Positions 1 to 8,693 of a DNA stretch of 64,000 nucleotides are shown one piece after another. Position 1 is the first letter of the stretch. Each line of letters opens with the position of its first letter. Position numbers and translations under genes: made by a program. Source of the DNA: Pseudoalteromonas sp. A25 (lineage in GTDB: Bacteria > Pseudomonadota > Gammaproteobacteria > Enterobacterales > Alteromonadaceae). Location: contig NZ_AP021847.1 of the NCBI RefSeq assembly GCF_009176705.1, forward strand, positions 610,501 to 674,500, given 5' to 3'. The notes below the pieces were generated by a model. That model did not search any database. It worked only from the letters and a program-made list of their open reading frames with translations, and was not told the DNA's origin.

Positions 1-144
1 ATCTAATCCATCGATGCCAGCAACCCCGTCTTTGAACTTTTGAATCACCAACATTTTTTCAAGTGTATTCGCAGACAACAAAAAGCTACTTAAAACAAAA
101 GATAGATAAACATAACTCCATAAGAGCGATGCATACTTTTTCAC
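1..144 (-). CDS. Secreted protein of unknown function, N-terminal part only
   Basis: An open frame runs from a GTG at 144 to the window edge (48 codons, no stop). It begins with two lysines followed by a hydrophobic stretch ending in a Ser-Ala-Asn-like cleavage region, which looks like a signal peptide, then a short mature start (TLEKMLVIQKF). An upstream in-frame GTG at 153 is an alternative start and no convincing ribosome binding site is visible. The family cannot be recognised from this fragment. It is transcribed in the same direction as the double-Gly peptide gene but is separated from it by a strong terminator, so it is probably an independent unit. Confidence 0.4.
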   Translation of the reverse strand, partial: MKKYASLLWSYVYLSFVLSSFLLSANTLEKMLVIQKFKDGVAGIDGLD

Positions 145-300
145 TAAACTCACAACATAAATTAATGACTGAGCTAGTATAGTTTAGTTTCAGTACGAGG
201 TGTTAAATCAAAACTCTTTAAATTACTCTCAGGAAATCGATTTTTAGCTTTCATAAAGACGGAAGGGGAAATATTAGACATGATTACGAATACAAAAAAT

Positions 301-324
301 AAAGGTTAGCAAAAGCTAACCTTT
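301..324 (-). terminator. Rho-independent terminator
   Basis: A perfect 10-bp stem AAAGGTTAGC/GCTAACCTTT with an AAAA loop is followed on the minus strand by a T-rich run (positions 300-295). It lies 11 bp past the stop of the leader peptide gene at 335 and would end that transcript. Confidence 0.85.
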
Positions 325-334
325 TATCATTAAA

Positions 335-565
335 CTAGCAGTAGCAAGTCATTGGCTTAGATGATGGCACCGATGGACCCGTAGTATAATCAGTATTACC
401 ACTGCAACGTTTTGTGTAGTCACCACAAAAATATGGATCTGTGTGACATCTATCTGTATCAGGCTCTAAGACACCACCAGCGATTTTAGGCGTAACACCG
501 GCACTGATTGTATGCTTATCTAGAGACAGTTTTTTTAAGTTCTTTTTTTGAACAGAAAGTTTCAT
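335..565 (-). CDS. Cys-rich RiPP-precursor-like peptide with double-Gly leader
   Basis: A 76-residue peptide. The ATG at 565 is preferred over the ATG at 571 because the AAGGA motif lies 7 nt before 565 but almost abuts 571. The N-terminus is a Lys/Leu-rich leader (KLSVQKKNLKKLS) ending in IAGG at residues 28-31, the form of double-glycine leaders removed by C39-type peptidase-transporters. The remaining 45 residues contain five Cys and end in Cys-Tyr-Cys. The leader aligns with that of a second peptide at 11876-12037. Such precursors are known from lanthipeptide and related natural-product families. No modification enzyme is adjacent in the window, so the final product is unknown. The gene has its own terminator. 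Confidence 0.75.
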   Translation of the reverse strand: MKLSVQKKNLKKLSLDKHTISAGVTPKIAGGVLEPDTDRCHTDPYFCGDYTKRCSGNTDYTTGPSVPSSKPMTCYC

Positions 566-749
566 TTTCATTCCTTTTACTTATTATATTTCTTCTTCAA
601 TATCAGTGAATAGATAGGGTTCTTAAAGCTTGCCAACCTATCCACTGTAAACCAAGCCGTTTAGCTCAATAAATAGCGCTTTATTTTTAACTTATAGTTT
701 ACTTAATCGCAAGTTTTATATTTACTTTTTTTATAATATATTTAGATAT

Positions 750-780
750 AAGCGGCCGCACTTCCGTATACCGGCCGCTT
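750..780 (-). terminator. GC-rich hairpin after the protease/chaperone operon
   Basis: AAGCGGCCG (750-758) pairs with CGGCCGCTT (772-780) across a 13-nt loop. It sits 15 bp past the chaperone-like gene's stop. A strong U-tract is missing, so it may be a terminator or a 3'-end protecting hairpin. Confidence 0.6.
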
Positions 781-794
781 GTTAAACTGAGGGA

Positions 795-1223
795 TTAGTT
801 TATTTTGGTATTGAGGTTTTTAAGGCCTAAATTAGCTGACACAACCGTGCCATCTTTTTTCAAATTATCGATTACAGCGGTTAGGTTTTGCTCCGACGCT
901 GTCACAACATAAAACGACTTATAAGCCTGTTTTAATGTTAAGCCATGAGCCTTTGCAACTTCGTCAGCATCAGCAAAACTCGCTAGCTGAATAAGCACTT
1001 CGCCTGTTGCTTCATAGGCACTTAAACCATTATCACCAATAATGATTTGACCTTTAGAGACGGCTTCACCACTAAGTACATCGCCGACCTTTGTTTTACC
1101 ATCGATCTGTAATTGGCTAATATCTTGAACATCAATGTCTTTCATTTCATCGAATGAAATTGGTGTATTTGCACACACCGCGCTTGATGCTGTCAATGCA
1201 CATAAAACTAGTAATTTTTTCAT
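795..1223 (-). CDS. Secreted I9-like chaperone/inhibitor of the upstream subtilase
   Basis: A 142-residue protein with a signal peptide (MKKLLVLCALTASSAVCA). The ATG at 1223 is chosen because TAAGGAG lies 8 nt upstream; the ATG at 1229 would be too close. The C-terminal half (about residues 75-140) has the beta-alpha-beta pattern of propeptide/inhibitor I9-like domains (GEVLIQL...AVIDNLKKDGTVVSA). The gene starts 11 bp after the subtilase stop. In Aeromonas the kexin-like protease ASP lacks a propeptide and needs the protein of the next gene (ORF2) as an external chaperone. Size, order and spacing match that arrangement. The chaperone role here is inference from family and context. Confidence 0.65.
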   Translation of the reverse strand: MKKLLVLCALTASSAVCANTPISFDEMKDIDVQDISQLQIDGKTKVGDVLSGEAVSKGQIIIGDNGLSAYEATGEVLIQLASFADADEVAKAHGLTLKQAYKSFYVVTASEQNLTAVIDNLKKDGTVVSANLGLKNLNTKIN

Positions 1224-1234
1224 TGTCATACTCC

Positions 1235-3040
1235 TTAGTGGCCGTAAATGCGAAGTGACCAATCTTTTAAAACACCTAGGTCAGCATTGTTGTTACCGTT
1301 GGTGCCAAAGAAGCCTCTACTTGGATGGTAAATCAAGGTACGGCTGGTACCTTTATCCGTATCAAGTACTTTAATCGTCCAGTTACCTTGCGATTGCTCA
1401 CCATAGAAGTGATGACTTAACATAACAGTATCAGTATACCCACCATCAGTGCCATTTAAGAAACCCGTTCTCGCACTCATTACAACACTGCGCGTGCCTG
1501 AAGGAGAAGTAAGTTCAATCGCCAAATCACGTAGCCGCGTATGATCAATGTTAACTTTTAATTGTACCGCTTCAATGGTTAGGTTCTCATCAACCGCCAT
1601 TGTGCTTTGCGCACCAGACAAATCCGCATCTGGGATGGTTACATTCGCGCTTTTCTCTTGCCAGTCTGTGATTTGTAACTCAGGCAAAGAAACACTCGTA
1701 AACAGCGCTTTGTAAACCGCTTCATCGATATTAACCGCACCTAGCCCATAAAAGTTATGATAGTTATAACCAGCAGCGTTAGTTTGCCAAGCTGGGATCG
1801 CATCATAGCTTAGTGTTTCACCAGACGCTGATTCAAAGTTTAACGTAACCCCCTCATGCTGAGGGTCAACTTTACGTGCTGTTGTCGCTAACAAATGGCG
1901 CACTGTTCTTGCACTAAGTGCAGGGTTTGCAGACATTACTGTCGCAACCGCACCAGCCGTATTTGGCGCAGCAGATGACGTTCCATTCATGACCCCTGTA
2001 AAGTTACAGTTAGGATCAAGTTCAGAACCACCATGCAGGCTATTTTTATGTGTGCCAGAGACGTTCATACCTTTGTCACACCCGGTTAAATCAACCGTTA
2101 CCATTGCAGGTTTGTCTTGACCATACTCACCGCCAGGCGCAGATAAAAATACGTTTGCACCAGCTGATGAATAAGATGCCAGCTTACCTTCTGCATTTAA
2201 CGACGACACCACTAGATTCCAAAAGGTGGTATTTAGATTAGAGATATTCGCGTTATGAAATGGCAAACCTTGGTTGTTTAAGATTTGATTGTTTTCAAAA
2301 GGTAAAACATAAAATCGCTCGCCATTGATATAAGTGGTGTAAAGCGCGAAAGAATTACCTGCTGACTTCACATATACTGACCCTCTGCCCCAATGGCTAT
2401 TGAGTGTGATGTCTTGCAATACTGTTTGCTGTAAAGCATATACAGGGTCTAAGCTTGTATCACCATTCATTGGCGCCGACGGTGTTATACCATAGCTTTG
2501 GTTAAATACACGCGGATCAGTGAATCGGTCAAGCGCCCTGAAGTCCTCGTTTAAACCATGGGATAACATCCAAGATTCAATTGATTGTTCATCTAGATAG
2601 TTAAAACCAATTAGGTTGGCGTAAGGTGCAACACCTCGTCCACCTAAGTTGTTACCTTCTTCTGCAGCAATCAGACCTGCAACAGCTGTACCGTGACCAT
2701 GTGTATCTACTGGGTAATCACTACCATCGATTAGGTTTTTTGAACCCGGAACAACATTGTTTTTTAAATCTGGATGTGAGATCTCAACACCAGTATCGAT
2801 AACAGAAACCGTAATACCTCGGCCTTTGATGCCCATACGATCTGCAAAATCTAAATTAAGATCCTCACCTTCATTACCCGCTGATAATGAAAAGCCTGTT
2901 TGTCCTGTATTTTGTAAATGCCACTGCTGAAATGTCAGTGGGTCGCGCTTGATTAAGTCTTGCTCTGGCGTTGTGTTTGCGTTAGCTGCACAAGTTGCAG
3001 CCAGTACTGAAACTGCCAAAATTTTCTTTTTATAATTCAT
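1235..3040 (-). CDS. Secreted kexin-like serine protease (S8 subtilase with P domain)
   Basis: A 601-residue secreted protease with a signal peptide (about residues 1-21). The catalytic triad is readable as Asp82 (VIDTG), His116 (GHGTAVAG) and Ser355 (NGTSSAAP), with Asn229 (SAGN) as oxyanion residue. A proprotein-convertase P domain follows at about residues 465-600. The mature chain starts almost directly after the signal peptide (QDLIKRDPLTFQQWHLQNTG), so there is no room for an intramolecular propeptide. This matches the Aeromonas ASP type, folded by a separately encoded chaperone, and such a gene follows 11 bp downstream. Probable role is degradation of extracellular proteins. The upstream region 3041-3288 holds its promoter but I can assign no clear boxes. 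Confidence 0.9.
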   Translation of the reverse strand: MNYKKKILAVSVLAATCAANANTTPEQDLIKRDPLTFQQWHLQNTGQTGFSLSAGNEGEDLNLDFADRMGIKGRGITVSVIDTGVEISHPDLKNNVVPGSKNLIDGSDYPVDTHGHGTAVAGLIAAEEGNNLGGRGVAPYANLIGFNYLDEQSIESWMLSHGLNEDFRALDRFTDPRVFNQSYGITPSAPMNGDTSLDPVYALQQTVLQDITLNSHWGRGSVYVKSAGNSFALYTTYINGERFYVLPFENNQILNNQGLPFHNANISNLNTTFWNLVVSSLNAEGKLASYSSAGANVFLSAPGGEYGQDKPAMVTVDLTGCDKGMNVSGTHKNSLHGGSELDPNCNFTGVMNGTSSAAPNTAGAVATVMSANPALSARTVRHLLATTARKVDPQHEGVTLNFESASGETLSYDAIPAWQTNAAGYNYHNFYGLGAVNIDEAVYKALFTSVSLPELQITDWQEKSANVTIPDADLSGAQSTMAVDENLTIEAVQLKVNIDHTRLRDLAIELTSPSGTRSVVMSARTGFLNGTDGGYTDTVMLSHHFYGEQSQGNWTIKVLDTDKGTSRTLIYHPSRGFFGTNGNNNADLGVLKDWSLRIYGH

Positions 3041-3300
3041 AGCTTCCTCAACGTGTTACCCCAAAAGGGGGACTAAACATAACACTCTGATCACGTATCA
3101 GCAACACAAAAAGACATCGCTGTCATCATAAATAGAACGATTTTGATACAAAACAAGCAGTTATATTCAAAAAAATATTACATAAAATACATTTTAAATA
3201 CATTTATCCCTATAAAGAGCACGTTATTTACTCTGAAATGTACCTTTGTCATTCATCATTAAAGAGGTAGAATGCAGGGCTAAAATAAATGGGGATGGGT

Positions 3301-3474
3301 ATGAATCGCAAAAAGAAGATATATGAAACACTGAAGAAAAAAGACAAACGAGCAAACGCCAAATTACACAAAAGCAATAAACCTCGTTATATCTCAAAGG
3401 CTGAACGCGCAGCAATGCTTGCTCAGCAACAAACTGAAGAAAGTGTTACTCTACTGCAAGATACCAGTGAGTAG
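3301..3474 (+). CDS. DUF2986 family small basic protein
   Basis: A 57-residue Lys/Arg-rich protein (MNRKKKIYETLKKKDKRANA) that matches the DUF2986 family common in Alteromonadales and Vibrionales. Its function is unknown. The ATG at 3301 is chosen over ATGs at 3289 and 3295 because family members start MNRKKK and the GGGG/GGGT run serves as ribosome binding site. It ends 2 bp from the convergent gene that ends at 3477, leaving no room for a terminator between them. Confidence 0.75.
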   Translation: MNRKKKIYETLKKKDKRANAKLHKSNKPRYISKAERAAMLAQQQTEESVTLLQDTSE

Positions 3475-3476
3475 TG

Positions 3477-4364
3477 CTAGTTACCCGCCTGCGCGCTCAA
3501 TTCTGCCAACATATCATCACTGAATAAATTGTTTTTAAACAGCGTTTGTAATTTGCTATCACCTTGTTGATAAAGGGATAAGATTTGTTGTGCCAACCTA
3601 CGCTGTAGTTCCGGTTGCTTGTTTTTGGCTTGATAGTACTGCAACATTAAGCCATCAGCAGCCATGCTCCTTAAGTACTCATTTTGTTCCTTTTCAATGA
3701 TACTCGCAAAACTATCAGCCACCCTAGCGTCAGTTAATGGGGTATTAACAATCACTTCTAATGCTTGCACCTTTAATGCTTCGTCTGGGTTTTGCTGCGC
3801 AATGCGCATGATGGCATCGACCACTTCATGGTTATAGTGATGCATTTGTGTTTTATTAAGCACGTACATGTTCATTTGCAATTGCCCCATCGCTGAGAGC
3901 CTAACTTGAGCGCTTAAACTGCTATCCAGTATCTTTGCATGCAACTCTTTATTAACCTGCATTGCATAGTCAGGATCTGTTTTAAGTTTTAGTTCATAAT
4001 CTTGGGGTAAATTCTCGTAAAATGCATAAGCGGGATCTTTACTCAGCATTTCTGCTTTATCACGCGCTTGTTTTTGCGCTATCACCTCTAATACAGCTTG
4101 TTCAAAGTCAGCCTGTGCAAATGAGCTATTCATTGTAGTAGGATCTTTACTTTCCAACGCCCGTAACCGTGCCTCTAGATCTAAAACTTGTGCACTTAAT
4201 TGGCTTATTACTTGCTCATACGTCACATTTTCTGCAACTCGATTGGATTGTTGCTGTATAGGTTGATAGGCAGCTTGGCTGCGGTTTGGCTCGCCCAGAA
4301 TATTGTAAATAGATAATCCCAAAGCAAACACTGACAAAGCAATAGCGGTACGAGTAAGTTTCAA
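3477..4364 (-). CDS. Membrane-anchored helical protein, unknown function
   Basis: About 295 residues from a TTG at 4364, which has GGGAG 8-9 nt upstream; a TTG at 4379 would add five residues. One N-terminal transmembrane segment (TAIALSVFALGLSIYNIL) is followed by a short coiled-coil region (QLSAQVLDLEARLRALE) and a long all-helical C-terminal part with HEAT-like helical pairs that probably lies in the periplasm. I do not recognise the family. It is convergent with the DUF2986 gene and divergent from the PhoD-like gene. Confidence 0.65.
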   Translation of the reverse strand: MKLTRTAIALSVFALGLSIYNILGEPNRSQAAYQPIQQQSNRVAENVTYEQVISQLSAQVLDLEARLRALESKDPTTMNSSFAQADFEQAVLEVIAQKQARDKAEMLSKDPAYAFYENLPQDYELKLKTDPDYAMQVNKELHAKILDSSLSAQVRLSAMGQLQMNMYVLNKTQMHHYNHEVVDAIMRIAQQNPDEALKVQALEVIVNTPLTDARVADSFASIIEKEQNEYLRSMAADGLMLQYYQAKNKQPELQRRLAQQILSLYQQGDSKLQTLFKNNLFSDDMLAELSAQAGN

Positions 4365-4576
4365 CTTTTCAACTCCCAATACTGGTATTGCGCCACTGTA
4401 TACAAAAGTTTGGTAAAAATCAGCAACAAACAGTAATTATACTTTGCACTTTTAAGACCTAAGTAATGTTGTTGCAATGATTTTGCAAGCAATCTATCAC
4501 ACCGCCCCCCTAATATATTGCCTCCAAAACATGGGTGACCCACGTTACTAGGATGACATTTTACTTAGGAATAAAC

Positions 4577-6277
4577 ATGAAAAAGATCAGCAGTATACTG
4601 GTTGTGCTTTTGCCTACTCTGGCGTTGGCTCAACCAGAGGTCCATTACGAACAATGCAAAAGTAGCTTTAACTACCTAGGCGCCGACTACCAAGGCACAA
4701 CCAATAAAAACAACGATGGTAGCCAATGGTGTTATCTTAAAAATGCCCAAGAAGGAGCCTACTGGGGCCATGTAAAAGTAGAAACTATTCCTCAATTTAA
4801 AACCAAAAGTGGCAAAACTTGCCGCGCTCCCTCAAGCTACCAAGGTGAACAGTTTTACGGATGCAGCTCTCGCAATCATACCACTCCTTGGTGCTACACC
4901 AGCGAGAGTGACTGGGAAGAATGTGATGTTGTCGAACCGGCTGAAATGCTCAGCCACACGCATCCAAAAGCGAGTAAACGTCTTGATAGAGTAGCGCTGG
5001 GTTCATGCTTTAAAACCAAAGGTGATATGCCTGAAGCGCTCGCTCGTTTGATCACTCAGCAACCAGATCTCTTTTTATGGCTCGGAGATAACATTTATGC
5101 TGATACCACTGACATGAGCCTAATGCGAAGAAAATACAATGAGAAAAAACAAAATCAAGAATATCATGCATTTCTAGAAGCCAAGATCCCAGTTATGGCA
5201 ACTTGGGATGATCATGATTTTGGTCGAAACAACGACGGTAAACACTACCCTGAACGAGAAAATGCACAGAAAGAATATCTGCGTCACTTCGATGTGCCAC
5301 AAAGCGACCCTCGCTTAAATGGTAGAGCAGGGATCTATGAAGCAAAGATGCTAGGTAATGCCGGTGAGCAAACGCACGTGATCACCCTTGACGCTCGCTA
5401 TTTCCGCTCACCAACTTTCAGTAATTATGGCAAATGTGAAGGTGAACAAAGCACCATGCTTGGAGATCAGCAATGGCAATGGCTAGAGACAGAGCTGGCC
5501 AAACCATCAGAACTTAAGCTCATTGCCAGTGGTATTCAAGTGCTACCTCCCCTATATCAAGGCAGAAGTATGTCAAATTACTGTGCATATGGTCAGGGGG
5601 AGCAGTTTAAAGCTGCAATTGATGCACTAGGTGAGCAAGATATGTCTGGCACTAGCTATGAATCATGGGCTGAAATGCCCAGTGAACGAGCACGCCTGTT
5701 ACGTATGGTACAAAAATCGATAAATGATGGAAAAACCAAAGCGGTGATCTTCTTATCTGGCGATCAGCACTGGGGTGAAATTTTACAAAAAGATATTCCT
5801 GCGCATAACGAGTATGGCAAGCAAACCACAGTCTATGAGATCACAGCCTCTGGTTTTGGCCAAAATTGGCCTTATCACATTGAAAACGCTTTGCGCTTGC
5901 CAATATATGCAGACAACAAAGGCGATGGTAATTATACCAAGCAATGTAAACTACCATTTAACTATGCAGGCACAACCTACCAAGGTTGTATCACACGTGA
6001 CCATGATAAACCTTGGTGTTACACGGAGCTTGATGAGAATGGCAAAGGTATTGCCTCAAAGTGGGGAAATTGCGCGCCAAGCGGAGCTAAGATCCCAACT
6101 GGATATGTGGGTAACATCAGCGCCAATATTAACAACCTAACGACCAGCAACCGCCATTTAATCAATAAATCAGGCAGCAACTACGGTATGTTAGATATTG
6201 ATTGGCAAAACCGCACAATTAAAATGTCTATTCAAACGGCAGATGAAGAAGCGGTATCCACGGTGATCACCTTTTAA
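4577..6277 (+). CDS. Secreted PhoD-like phosphatase with fibronectin type II-like modules
   Basis: A 566-residue secreted protein; the ATG at 4577 has AGGA 7 nt upstream and opens a clear signal peptide. The core (about 130-450) is a PhoD-like metallophosphoesterase: ALGSCF, GDNIYAD, WDDHDFG and SGDQHWGE supply the expected metal ligands. Three FN2/kringle-like Cys modules flank or interrupt it. Module 1 (about 27-66) keeps two Cys (C27, C52). Module 2 (82-116) has four Cys (C82, C96, C106, C116). Module 3 (about 457-500) has the four-Cys pattern CKLPFNYAG...YQGC...WCYT...GNC. In animals FN2 modules bind collagen or other glycoproteins. A role in releasing phosphate from matrix-bound or glycosylated substrates is inference. 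Confidence 0.85.
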   Translation: MKKISSILVVLLPTLALAQPEVHYEQCKSSFNYLGADYQGTTNKNNDGSQWCYLKNAQEGAYWGHVKVETIPQFKTKSGKTCRAPSSYQGEQFYGCSSRNHTTPWCYTSESDWEECDVVEPAEMLSHTHPKASKRLDRVALGSCFKTKGDMPEALARLITQQPDLFLWLGDNIYADTTDMSLMRRKYNEKKQNQEYHAFLEAKIPVMATWDDHDFGRNNDGKHYPERENAQKEYLRHFDVPQSDPRLNGRAGIYEAKMLGNAGEQTHVITLDARYFRSPTFSNYGKCEGEQSTMLGDQQWQWLETELAKPSELKLIASGIQVLPPLYQGRSMSNYCAYGQGEQFKAAIDALGEQDMSGTSYESWAEMPSERARLLRMVQKSINDGKTKAVIFLSGDQHWGEILQKDIPAHNEYGKQTTVYEITASGFGQNWPYHIENALRLPIYADNKGDGNYTKQCKLPFNYAGTTYQGCITRDHDKPWCYTELDENGKGIASKWGNCAPSGAKIPTGYVGNISANINNLTTSNRHLINKSGSNYGMLDIDWQNRTIKMSIQTADEEAVSTVITF

Positions 6278-6291
6278 GCTCACTCAGTTAT

Positions 6292-6314
6292 GGAGCAGCA
6301 TCGACTGCTCCTTT
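6292..6314 (+). terminator. Terminator after the PhoD-like gene
   Basis: GGAGCAG (6292-6298) pairs with CTGCTCC (6305-6311) over a 6-nt loop and is followed by TTT. It starts 15 bp after the stop. The U-tract is short. Confidence 0.55.
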
Positions 6315-6603
6315 GCTCGCATTGAGCCACTCGCCTAATGATTGAAGTAGTAAGTCAATTCGCCTTGCTGTGAATGACACTCGCTAATACTGATGGCCAC
6401 CAGCGCACCTACTAATGTAGCTAACAAGGTTAAATCAACGTAAAGCATTCAAATACTTTTTCTAAGCTCAGGTTTGATACTAACAAAACTACTTTTTATT
6501 ACGCCCAAACTTTATTTAATAAAGTTTGCTAGATGTCGTTTTTTTACAAGAAACCAAAGTGTTTTACCCACTAAACTGGTGCCAATCAAATAAGGAGAAA
6601 GTC
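6315..6603. other. Intergenic region upstream of the ahpD-like gene
   Basis: About 290 bp without a firm gene. The minus strand holds a 37-codon frame (6448-6335) that would encode a short hydrophobic peptide, but it has no good ribosome binding site and is not called. The right end must carry the promoter of the ahpD-like gene; the AT-rich stretch at 6490-6530 is the likely place. Confidence 0.4.
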
Positions 6604-7047
6604 ATGACGATGCGTTTAAACTACATTGAAGCAGCACCTGGCGCGATGGATATTTTGCTCACCCAAGAGCGCTATTTAAAGGAGCAGTTTGCAGCCAGCA
6701 AAACCCTTTCGCTAACCATTTTAGAATTAATCAAGTTACGTATTTCACAAATCAACCAGTGCGCATTTTGTATTAATATGCATACTAAAGAAGCCATAGC
6801 ACAAGGTGAAAAACCACAGAGAATTATTAGCTTAAACGCTTGGCGAGATATGCCGATTTATAACACTGTGGAACGATGCGCCCTTGCATGGGCTGAACAA
6901 CAAATACAACAAGTGCCAATAACTTTGCAAGACGTTGAAACCGCACTTGAAACATTTAATGAACAAGATTTAGTCAATTTGACAGTGGCGGTTAATGCGA
7001 TCAATAGTTGGAACAAATTTGCCAAGGCATTTAATCCCAGTATTTAA
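6604..7047 (+). CDS. AhpD-like carboxymuconolactone decarboxylase-family protein
   Basis: A 147-residue protein starting at an ATG with AAGGAG 6 nt upstream; the longer frame from 6526 has no such site. The core motif CAFCINMHTKEA gives a CxxC pair (C53, C56) and the following His60 of the AhpD/CMD fold, which acts as a peroxidase-linked thiol reductant in the better studied members. Most such proteins form oligomers in the cytoplasm and remove organic peroxides. The next gene, an AraC regulator, begins 16 bp downstream on the same strand, so the pair is probably co-transcribed and stress-responsive. The actual substrate is not known. Confidence 0.85.
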   Translation: MTMRLNYIEAAPGAMDILLTQERYLKEQFAASKTLSLTILELIKLRISQINQCAFCINMHTKEAIAQGEKPQRIISLNAWRDMPIYNTVERCALAWAEQQIQQVPITLQDVETALETFNEQDLVNLTVAVNAINSWNKFAKAFNPSI

Positions 7048-7063
7048 TTAAGGACAATCATCG

Positions 7064-7912
7064 ATGGGCACAGGGTTAAGCTTTAAGATATTTAAACCAA
7101 AAGGTAGGTTGTCACGCTATATACAAGCTATTTGGTTTGCCAGCATAAATGACCAAGACCCTGTGCATTGGCACCTCAATAGTGATGGCTGTACAGGCCT
7201 CATTTTTAACTTGGGGGAGGCGATTTGTCTAGATAACACGGTGCTTACGATGGGAGTATCTACACTCCCTTTAAGTACAAAAACAACTCATATCATGCTA
7301 CCTGCACGCTGCCGCCTAGTTGGTGTAAGGTTCAACCCTGCAGTTAGTCATCCAAGTGTCGATATTACAAAGCGCCAACCCACACAACTCAATCTATCGG
7401 CAAAACAAAATGAATTATACAAAAACATATTTCACACTCTCTTGGCTCTTTCCAAGCCTCAAGTACACCTAGTTGCAATCTACCGTTGGTTATCTGATAG
7501 CTTAGCAATAATCTGTCCCCCTCCTAATGCGCTTGCATATACGATTCAATCCATCAACCACAAAACAGCATTAATTAGTCAACGCCAACTTGAACGGCAA
7601 TTTAAACAATGGCTTGGGATCACGCCAAAACATTTTCAACGAATAATTCGCGTACAAAAAACCCTAAACACATTGAAAAAAAAGCCCTTTTTATCCCTAG
7701 CACAGGTAGCAACCATGAATGGCTTTGCAGATCAGTCGCATATGACCAAAGAACTCAAGCAAATCGCGCTGATCACACCAAAACAATACCGCTCAATCAT
7801 TTGCGATTATGCCAAGTTACCAAACCAAGCTCAGCTCAATAGTCACACTGACTCGAATAATCAACGCTTTACCTCAATTGGCTATTCAACTGACCCAGAA
7901 ATTGCTAATTAA
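7064..7912 (+). CDS. AraC-family transcriptional regulator
   Basis: A 282-residue protein with a C-terminal AraC double helix-turn-helix (about residues 165-250, including RQLERQFKQWLGITPKHFQR and LAQVATMNGFADQSHMTKE). The N-terminal part (FKPKGRLSRYIQAIWFA) is of the cupin-like ligand-binding type seen in AraC regulators next to redox or stress genes. AAGGA lies upstream of the ATG. A roughly 30-residue polar tail follows the DNA-binding domain. It lies between an AhpD-like gene and a quinone-reductase-like gene, both on the same strand, and probably controls one or both. Confidence 0.85.
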   Translation: MGTGLSFKIFKPKGRLSRYIQAIWFASINDQDPVHWHLNSDGCTGLIFNLGEAICLDNTVLTMGVSTLPLSTKTTHIMLPARCRLVGVRFNPAVSHPSVDITKRQPTQLNLSAKQNELYKNIFHTLLALSKPQVHLVAIYRWLSDSLAIICPPPNALAYTIQSINHKTALISQRQLERQFKQWLGITPKHFQRIIRVQKTLNTLKKKPFLSLAQVATMNGFADQSHMTKELKQIALITPKQYRSIICDYAKLPNQAQLNSHTDSNNQRFTSIGYSTDPEIAN

Positions 7913-7953
7913 TCCTAAGTTACTTTTAAAACTATTTACTGCGAGAAGTTTCA

Positions 7954-8583
7954 GTGAACGTACATCTTATTGTTGCCCACCCTAACCCTGATTCATTTAA
8001 CTATGCGCTACATAAAACCGCGTTAGCCACATTAAAAAACTGTAATTTATTGGTCAGTGAATCAGACTTATATAAAGATAACTTTGACCCCGTTACCAGT
8101 GACAAAGATACGCCTAATTTTCCAGCGCTTGAGTATTATAGTGTTGCCAAAGCACAACGCTGGGCTCAGGAGCATCAAGGATTTGAGGCATCAATTGAAC
8201 GTGAACAAGCCAAGCTGATGGCGTGTGACTTACTGATACTGCAATTTCCGCTTTGGTGGTGGTCATTCCCTGCTATTTTAAAAGGCTGGATAGACAGAGT
8301 ACTTACCGCTGGCTTTGCTTATGGTCAAGGTGCCACACTTGCTCCTAAAAAAGTAATGTATTCACTAACGACTGGCGGAGCAAGTAACGAGCAAGAGCGG
8401 GCATATTATCAGGCCAAAATTGATGGCTTATACCAAGATGTGTTTGGCTTTATGGGTTGGCAAGTACTGCCGCCGTATATTGCCCATGGCGTACAAAAAA
8501 TAAATGATGATGCACGAATAGAGCTACTCGATAATTATAAGCAACACCTCAATTGTGTATTAAAACAAGTGAGCGATACTTAA
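7954..8583 (+). CDS. NAD(P)H-dependent oxidoreductase, NQO1/MdaB-like flavodoxin fold
   Basis: A 209-residue protein from a GTG at 7954. The N-terminal LIVAHPNPDSFN phosphate-binding strand and the motif LQFPLWWWSFPAILKGWIDR are typical of the NQO1/MdaB quinone reductase family, which binds FAD and reduces quinones or azo compounds by two electrons. The cytoplasmic enzyme probably protects against quinone or electrophile stress. It lies 41 bp after the AraC gene on the same strand, so the three genes ahpD-like, araC and this one may form one stress module. Confidence 0.88.
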   Translation: MNVHLIVAHPNPDSFNYALHKTALATLKNCNLLVSESDLYKDNFDPVTSDKDTPNFPALEYYSVAKAQRWAQEHQGFEASIEREQAKLMACDLLILQFPLWWWSFPAILKGWIDRVLTAGFAYGQGATLAPKKVMYSLTTGGASNEQERAYYQAKIDGLYQDVFGFMGWQVLPPYIAHGVQKINDDARIELLDNYKQHLNCVLKQVSDT

Positions 8584-8693
8584 AAATCCTCCAAATTAAT
8601 TAACCCCTAAAAATATTGAGTTAGCAAATAGCATAACCACGCTTACGGTTTTATTACACATTGCTACCCACCGATTGCAAGCTATTATTCATG

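Noticed and set aside
6335..6448. 37-codon hydrophobic frame on the minus strand
   Set aside because: Only a weak start region and no relatives visible; could be real but unsupported.
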